Below are positions 57,601 through 64,000 of a stretch of DNA of 64,000 bases, one piece after another. The stretch's first letter is position 1. Each line of letters opens with the position of its first letter. This DNA is from Prostheceraeus crozeri. Taxonomy: Eukaryota > Platyhelminthes > Polycladida > Euryleptidae. The notes under the pieces are model-generated. The model was not told the origin of the DNA, did not search any database, and saw only the letters and a list, made by a program, of their open reading frames with translations. The DNA lies in assembly GCA_907163375.1 (NCBI GenBank), contig CAJQUW010012709.1, positions 248,001-312,000 of the forward strand. The letters run 5' to 3'. The translations under genes were made by a program, and so were the position numbers.

Positions 57601-60600
57601 CTCTGTACAGGACATGAAATAGAAAATTAAATGAGAACAAAAATGATATAAAGCAATAAAATAATCATTGTAATATAAAAATGCGAAAAACAAAAGGAAT
57701 ACAAAATAATTTAAACAAGTTGACGTAAGTCATCATAAAAACTGAGAAGGAAAAAAAGGAAATTAAAAAAAATATGATGGGAATAATGGGGAAAAAAGAT
57801 GAGAATTTTATAAATCTATTCCTGTAGCATCTGATACAAGTGGCCAATTGTGATTAAGTAGTTAAAATTGCGTCTCGAATCAAAGCCGCTTCGTATAAAC
57901 ATGTATTCATCAATCATCATATCACCGATTTGATGCGTCACCGAAGCGTAATTACGATGTCATTTACTTATAATAAATAGAAGGAGCGGCCCGATCGGCA
58001 TTAGCTTGACTAGAATGCCTCTACTACAGCAATTAGTTGCAGGTCTATATGTATTTTACAACAGGGTGTGGGTATATTAGTCCGGCAGCCAGAACGACGA
58101 GTTTCTCTGCAGGGAGCGAGATCGAAAATGAGACTTTCACAGAATGATGTATGTAGAATGATGCCTACTACGAATCTGCACATCTGCCGAGTTAAACTTA
58201 GTTCATCCTCCTGTTATACATGATCAAAGTAAAACATGAAGTTGAACGTGAGAAAAATGTTGATTCACGCACATCGAAATGTTTGGCAAAAATGAATTTT
58301 TTTATGTTTTCTCTTGACAAATGAAAAGAACTAAGTGTAGAGCCACAATTTTTGACATGAAATGTCTTGAGGCAACTTCTCTTCATGTTCATAAACTTTT
58401 ATCTATGAAGCTAAACACATTCAGATTTAGCAAGCCTCCTAATGTCGACAAACACCAGCAGGTTGGCCCACTTTGTCCACACAGAACCAAATTCTCGCAT
58501 ACATCGCCGATCAGAGCATGACGATATTACATGCACATGATAGGAAATGACCTGAAGACATTCCATGTTAAAAGTTACGGCCCTAGACATACTATTTTTA
58601 CCGTAATAAGCAAAAACATATAAACTTTCATTCTTGTCAAAAAACTGCAATTTGCGTCCCATTGGATTAAAATGGGTTTTTCTTTGATCCTGTCTGACAA
58701 GAGTCAAAAGTCAAAACGTTTATTTCCAACTTGGAAAACGTAGTACAAATATACATAGCATTGATGTGATGAGTGATGAAATGATAAAAATGTTCATATA
58801 CAATGAATGATGGATGGCGGATGAGATGTACAAGTAAGTGAAATGATGATACGGATCGGAAGAAAAGGCCATGCGTAAATCATTACATGTATTACCAGTC
58901 AAATGTCAAAATTGATCATGAATTATCTGCATATTGAAAAAATGCATGTTCAATAATATTAACATTATCTCACGTCTTAGTATTCTTATGAAAGAGTAAA
59001 TCTTAGCTGTGATTTTGCATCTTTTCTGGATTAATTTCTTGTTTATATAATAATCACGATTTGGAGAGCCGGTCAATATACAATGAAAGGACAGATATAC
59101 AGTAGCAAGCATTTAATTAGATAAAAATGAAGTTATCAGGTATTATATATAGAGAGATATTTAATATTTCGTAGCAATGACCGGCTCTCCTTGTATTTCG
59201 TCCGTTAGTTATGTATTGACTGAGTAGAGATTTGGTTTGCAATCTACTTTATCAATCCGCATGAATACTCTTAGCATCGAATCGATTTTGCTTGCTTTTG
59301 TTGGTACTTCCATTGATAGAAGATAGAGGCAGGCTCAGAAGTTTCGTAGATATTCTCAATAGTGTTCAATACGGTTCAGCATAGAAATCAAACAATAAAA
59401 AGCATGAAATATCAAGGCAGACCTTCAAATATAAAACATCAAATATTTATTTCCAAGAAGAAGAAATAGCTAGAAATCCCCAGACGTGCAAATTCGCAGT
59501 ACATTCTCATATGAAAGTCTCATTGTCGCCCCCGTTCCTTGCAGAAACTCGTACCGGCTGACGGACTATACCTGACACAAAATATTTTCTCCGCAATGAC
59601 TCATTTTATCCGTCCTTGATTTGAGCCTCTTTCCATCTGATTGACAGTCCATGTCATTATCCACTGAACTACCGGATAACTAAAATACTGAAGTGGTGTC
59701 TCTCAGATTCATTTCAAGCTTACTCTTCATTATAATGAACAGGCGAGACATTTCATTTGAAATATTAATGAACAATTATCCCTTGCGTTCATGATTAGCC
59801 TAAAGAGGATCAGAATTTAATGTTCCTGCACTCATTTTGTTTAACATCTTTGGAAAATGTCACCATGGTTATTATTTGTTACAGTTTTTTGTTCTATTTA
59901 TCTCATGCAGCTTAAATTTGATGAATGGGAACTTCATCTTTCTTCAAAATTAATCAAGAAGGAAATTATTCATTTTGAATGTTTTTATTGATTTGAAAAG
60001 CCGTTTCTTTCAATTGTTGGTTGAGAAGCAATCTGCACAATTAGGCAGGAAAACAGTTACTTTCGAGCCACCGTGATGCTCCTGAAATCAATGTGAGATA
60101 ATGGCAGGTGATTGTTTCCAGTTCATTAGGTTTGTGGCAGGTGACTGTTTCACTTGATGGATTTTCCACAATGATTCGAAAATACATGGTGAAACTCGAG
60201 ACAATTCAATGTTAGTCAAGAAAGAATTTATGTCTCTATCCTCTACGTGTTTTCTTATCGGGTAACGTCACATCTTAGGTATTCTTTGAGGAATCTCCAG
60301 TTAAAGTCATATGCGCTAAACAGTAGGCCAAAGTGCATTAGGTTGACTCTGTATAATATTTTCCTCTAAGCCACGCATTGTAATTACATAATACATGTTA
60401 TTGTTTTAGCAGGGGAAACTGATACGACTGAAAATACGCTTAGAAATGCAATCTAGTAAGTTGTTTCAAGATGTACATGCACAGAAAAATGAAGCTTACG
60501 AAGCGAGTAAATTCAGTCCACCTGAGGTTGTCAGAATTGTCACTTCAATTCGTCCGAGTACTAACCATCCTAACGCATCCGCACCCTGCTCTCCTTACAA

Positions 60601-60895
60601 ATGGATGAAGACGATCAGATCTGTTAATCATACTATATCTGATTGCTAACATAATAATCCGGGACAAGCGCAACAAATTCAATTGATCTCAAATGAAATG
60701 AAGTTGTGAAGCGAAGATTTGACGAAAAGATAAATGAGAAATTTAATTCGTGAGAGAACAGATAAAACGCTCCCTACATGGTATTAGAAGTGTCAAAACA
60801 GGGTTGTCATGTTATTGTGATTTTGTGAATAGTCAAGTTGATTTATTCATTCTATTATGTTTCACTTCGATATTTTCAATAGCTCATTGCTATTA
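54659..60895. other. No gene; small tandem repeats and one MITE
   Basis: 55396-55445: a 25-bp unit (TAGATTGAAGAGCTGAGACA...) twice in a row, without differences. 57298-57339: a 14-bp unit TCGTTTAGTTACAC three times. 57500-57800: purine-rich strand. 58695-58870 read on the minus strand ends CCAAGTTGGAAATAAACG, like a LINE 3' UTR. Open frames up to 98 codons show no known domain. Confidence 0.45.
59063..59190. mobile_element. Possible MITE, 128 bp
   Basis: GGAGAGCCGGTCA at 59063-59075 and its exact complement at 59178-59190. No target duplication is evident. The ends are GC-rich in an AT-rich body. Confidence 0.5.
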
Positions 60896-62541
60896 CAGAT
60901 TGTTTCATAAAAAATGGATCACCCTTAAACATCGCCTTAACTTCAACTTTGTCTAACTCCGCCAAACTTGAACGAATTTCTCTGAAATTTGGAAGATATG
61001 TCAGTTGTGGTTACTAATATCATTGTTGGAAATTTCAAGCATGAATATTGAGTTGTTTTCTTGTTATAGATAAAAAAGTAGTAGATAATTTGATCTTCAT
61101 TTAGCAATGTTACACAAAATCATACCTCACTCTTATAAAATTACATTTGTTTCCTTTGTTATGTAATATGTTGTTCTACAAGCCAAAAGCTATCAAGCAA
61201 AACAAAAATAAAGAAAATCGGTCAATCAGAGCCAGTATAGCACCATTATTCATCAACAATAATGTAACTGCTACATGTGATTAACTGGACTTCATGTTCC
61301 ATGGCTTCCTGACTTCGTTGCGGTGTTGTTGGCAGCACTCCTGATTGCTTTCAGATAGAAATCTATCTCTTACCGGTTGAAAACAATACAATCCACAAAT
61401 GAACAATAACGAGATCGCATTCACAAAAGGCAAAGTGTCAGCCTTGCTAGAACTAGGGTTTTCTTTGCGAGCTACAAGCAAGCGACTAAATGTCCCTTAC
61501 ACAAGTGTGCATCGATGGCATAATGATGATTTTCGACTCTGCCGTAAAGAGGGCTCTGGCCGTCCACGCAAAACATCCAAACGTAGAGACCGCTCCTTAA
61601 ATTTTGAGATTTGTTAAAGTTGATCCAAGTCTCTCGTAACTGAGATGCTGCACTAGACTCGTTCTATTTCTAAGTCCACTATTCGTAGAAAGACCTATTG
61701 AGTCGAATTTCAAGAGCTGTTAAGAGGCCCTCTCAGATCGAATTTTCAGATCAGCATACAAAAAGACGTCTCAGATGGGCAATGAGTCATTGTCACTGGC
61801 GAAATCAATGGGATCGGGTTGTCTGGTCTGATGAGGCATCAGTCCGTCTGAAGGATAGTGATGGTCGATTGAGATTATGGATAAAATCTGATCAGGAAAT
61901 TCCGAGACATTTACATCGTCCCCGGGTACAAGGTGGTGCAACTCTACTGATTCGGGCTGGCATTTGGACCAATGGCCGTTCTGAACTTCACATACAGCAA
62001 GGAACCATGAATTCTGAACGCTATGTGAATGTTTTACGAATGAAAATTGGCCAAATGACAGATCGACTTGGTTATTTATGGATGATAATGCTACGTGTCA
62101 CAGGAGTAGTAGAGTCAACTTATGCAAGTCTCAATTAGGGCTTAGGACATTATCTTGGCCAGCTCGTTCTCCTGATTTGAATCCCATAGAAAATGTATGG
62201 AGTATTCTAAAACGTAACGTTCGTCGTTCACTGCTACCTACAGATGGCGTATCACAACTATGGCGTCACTGTTAAAAAGAGAGTGGAGAAAGTTAGATTA
62301 GTCAAAAATCAACGATATCATCGAATCAATGCCTAGACGAATTGGTAATGTCATTGACAATAAGGGTAGGGCCACAAAATATTAGCTTCTTAAGAACCGT
62401 TACTGTATCATAGTTTATCAGATTATATAAGGACATTTAAATATATTAGGGACATGAGATAACATGAAAAATGCTTTCTGTATCATACATATGTTTTTTT
62501 AGTCAAATTTTTGGATGATCCACTTTTTATGAAACGGACTG
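60896..62541 (+). mobile_element. Tc1-like transposon (DD34E), nearly complete
   Basis: Terminal repeats: CAG..TGTTTCATAAAAAATGGATCA at the left and the inverse CAGTCCGTTTCATAAAAAGT at the right, with TA on both sides (60894-60895, 62542-62543). 1646 bp is the usual Tc1 length. The transposase gene lies at 61399-62385. The two terminal repeats differ at several places, so the copy is old or only partly conserved. Confidence 0.88.
61399..62385 (+). pseudogene. Tc1-like transposase, broken
   Basis: The N-terminal helix-turn-helix KGKVSALLELGFSLRATSKR and VHRWHN, then GSGRPRKTS (61399-61580), the usual paired-like domain and GRPR hook. Catalytic part: VVWSDEASVRL (first Asp, about 61818), MDDNATCHRSSRVN (second Asp, about 62080) and WPARSPDLNPIENVWSILKR (Glu, about 62190); 34 residues separate the last two, hence DD34E. 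The end is IIESMPRRIGNVIDNKGRAT and the stop at 62383-62385. All three catalytic residues are kept, but frame changes near 61600, 62085 and 62270 and at least one stop break the protein. Confidence 0.87.
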
Positions 62542-64000
62542 TATCTTCAGGAGCAAAAGGATCACAAGATTAATGATAGGGATCCAAAATTTACAGAGAA
62601 ATCGGAAATTACACACATCAAATAACACTGGATAATAATACTGTCCATAAATGTACATAGACATCAATTGTGAGAGGATGAACCATAGAAGTAGATAATA
62701 TACACTAGAATGGAAGTTTGATATCTTATACATGTAGGCTGCAATGTATACCTACAATCATCACTCAGATAAATGAAATGTTGCTGGAACTTTTCAATTA
62801 ATCACTAAATGACTTATGTGATATAGTGTGATGATATTTTGAAAGCTGATATTTCAAAGCATGCAAAGATTTTGAAAATTGTTCGAATGTAATGAGCAGG
62901 GAAGCCCTTTAAAGTAAAATGAATACTGTGAGATTTATTGGCCTCTGATTTCAAGCTGAAGCAATGCATGTTCTGTAAATTGACATCACAAGTTGGATGT
63001 GTGTCTGATTATACTCTTGATAGATTGTAAGAACGACATTTCAAAATGATGAACGTACAGAACGTTTTAATGGATTTCTTTCTTCATCATCCTGTCGCTG
63101 CAGTATTTTGTAAATTCATTATTGCTTTTGTGCACATGATCTTTGGACAAGGGGAAACAATCCAGATCACAAATTTGCTTGATAAAAGTAAATGTTAACC
63201 AGAAAACAAGAAAGAAAACCAGCTCGTACAATTTGCATTTTGCCCCAACTAAGTTCCCCCAGCGTGTGCCATAATTTCCATGCAATTTCCATTCTAGGAC
63301 TTTCTATGGTATTGTTAATTTCTATGAGATGAACGTTGTTAGCAGGGGGTAGCAGGCATGCGGCAGATAAAACAGTAAAAACAATGAAATGACCAGTGAA
63401 CGTTTTTCTTTTATGCTTTGAAGAGTGCACTAAAAGAAATCGAGCTGTGATAATGTGAAAATTATACAGTAGTAATCAAAACTCCCCATTTCAGTTTATA
63501 GGTCGATATAATAAAGTTAAAGTTAAATGTATCTGCGACAGGCCTTCGGCGTCCAGCGCCTTCAACGGTCGATGTTTGGAGCCAAACGTCGATGTCCAAA
63601 AAGCCTGACGCTCAAAAGCGAGAATGAGACCAAAACAGTGAGAATATTCGTTCACATTCATATTCATCACACTCCATTGAATCGATTCTGATGCTTCTCC
63701 GGCCTATTGTATTCAAACATGTTTTGTTGCTGCTCTTCTGGATGCCATCAAATGAATTGCAAAGCCAGAGGAATATTGCTTTTTAGCTTTCAATAATTCG
63801 AAAATATTTGTCCCAAACTGTTTCCTCTGCATGTTGAACTGTGCATTAAGAAAGTTGTAGTTTCTATTGCTTAAATTATGCTTTAAACAAGAGACAACCC
63901 TTTATCTGACTGTAGGGAAAGGATAACCAACTAAATTCCATTCTAAGCAAGGTGAACCATGCACTGCAGTCCACGATTGGATTCACCAGAAACTGGGTTC
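62542..64000. other. No gene seen
   Basis: 62780-62865 is a diverged copy of 43217-43300. A short GC-richer block at about 63538-63610 (CAGGCCTTCGGCGTCCAGCG) stands out by composition but is not recognised. Nothing else supported. Confidence 0.4.

Noticed and set aside
60413-60649. Host exon with AG before 60413 and GTAAGTTG at about 60455
   Set aside because: The 67-codon frame continues through the presumed donor and has no recognisable homologue; the splice sites may be chance.

Overview
This is animal (metazoan) nuclear DNA from an AT-rich, transposon-crowded genome. The one host gene I can prove is UBLCP1, the nuclear proteasome phosphatase, on the minus strand. Six coding exons can be read between 20022 and 5863. 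They code for about 268 residues that line up with the human protein from its start to just past the FDD motif. The last 50-60 codons were not found and probably lie before position 1. Short introns (one of 55 bp) next to long ones, and the mix of mariner/Tc1/rosa, Penelope, CR1-like LINE, gypsy and copia elements, fit an arthropod or another protostome. I cannot name the species.

Layout. 1-5860: the last visible intron of UBLCP1 or its 3' flank, holding a mariner relic, four LINE 3' ends and pogo/Tigger-like termini. 5863-20022: UBLCP1. Its introns carry a LINE-like endonuclease block, a head-to-head Penelope palindrome split by a 2.4-kb PIF/Harbinger-like element, a second Penelope fragment, a LINE tail and a 56-bp MITE. 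20023-24697: upstream DNA with a LINE tail, a hAT-like non-autonomous element holding a 22-bp minisatellite, and a diverged direct repeat. 24698-30733: a gypsy fossil with identical LTRs. 31500-35836: a CR1-like LINE interrupted by a rosa (DD41D) transposon. 38218-43008: a copia fossil. 43009-64000: no recognised host gene, but Tc1 relics, a tRNA-derived SINE, a long inverted repeat, small MITEs and a nearly complete Tc1 element.

The best candidate for something undescribed is a small transposon family with the 12-bp terminal inverted repeat CACAGAATTAGA and 8-bp target duplications. Three copies are in the window: 56 bp in a UBLCP1 intron, 516 bp nested inside a Tc1 relic, and 521 bp inside an inverted repeat. 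Insertions within insertions (Harbinger-like in Penelope, rosa in LINE, CACAG element in Tc1) give a clear relative order of events. I saw no CRISPR array, rRNA, intact tRNA or operon-like cluster.
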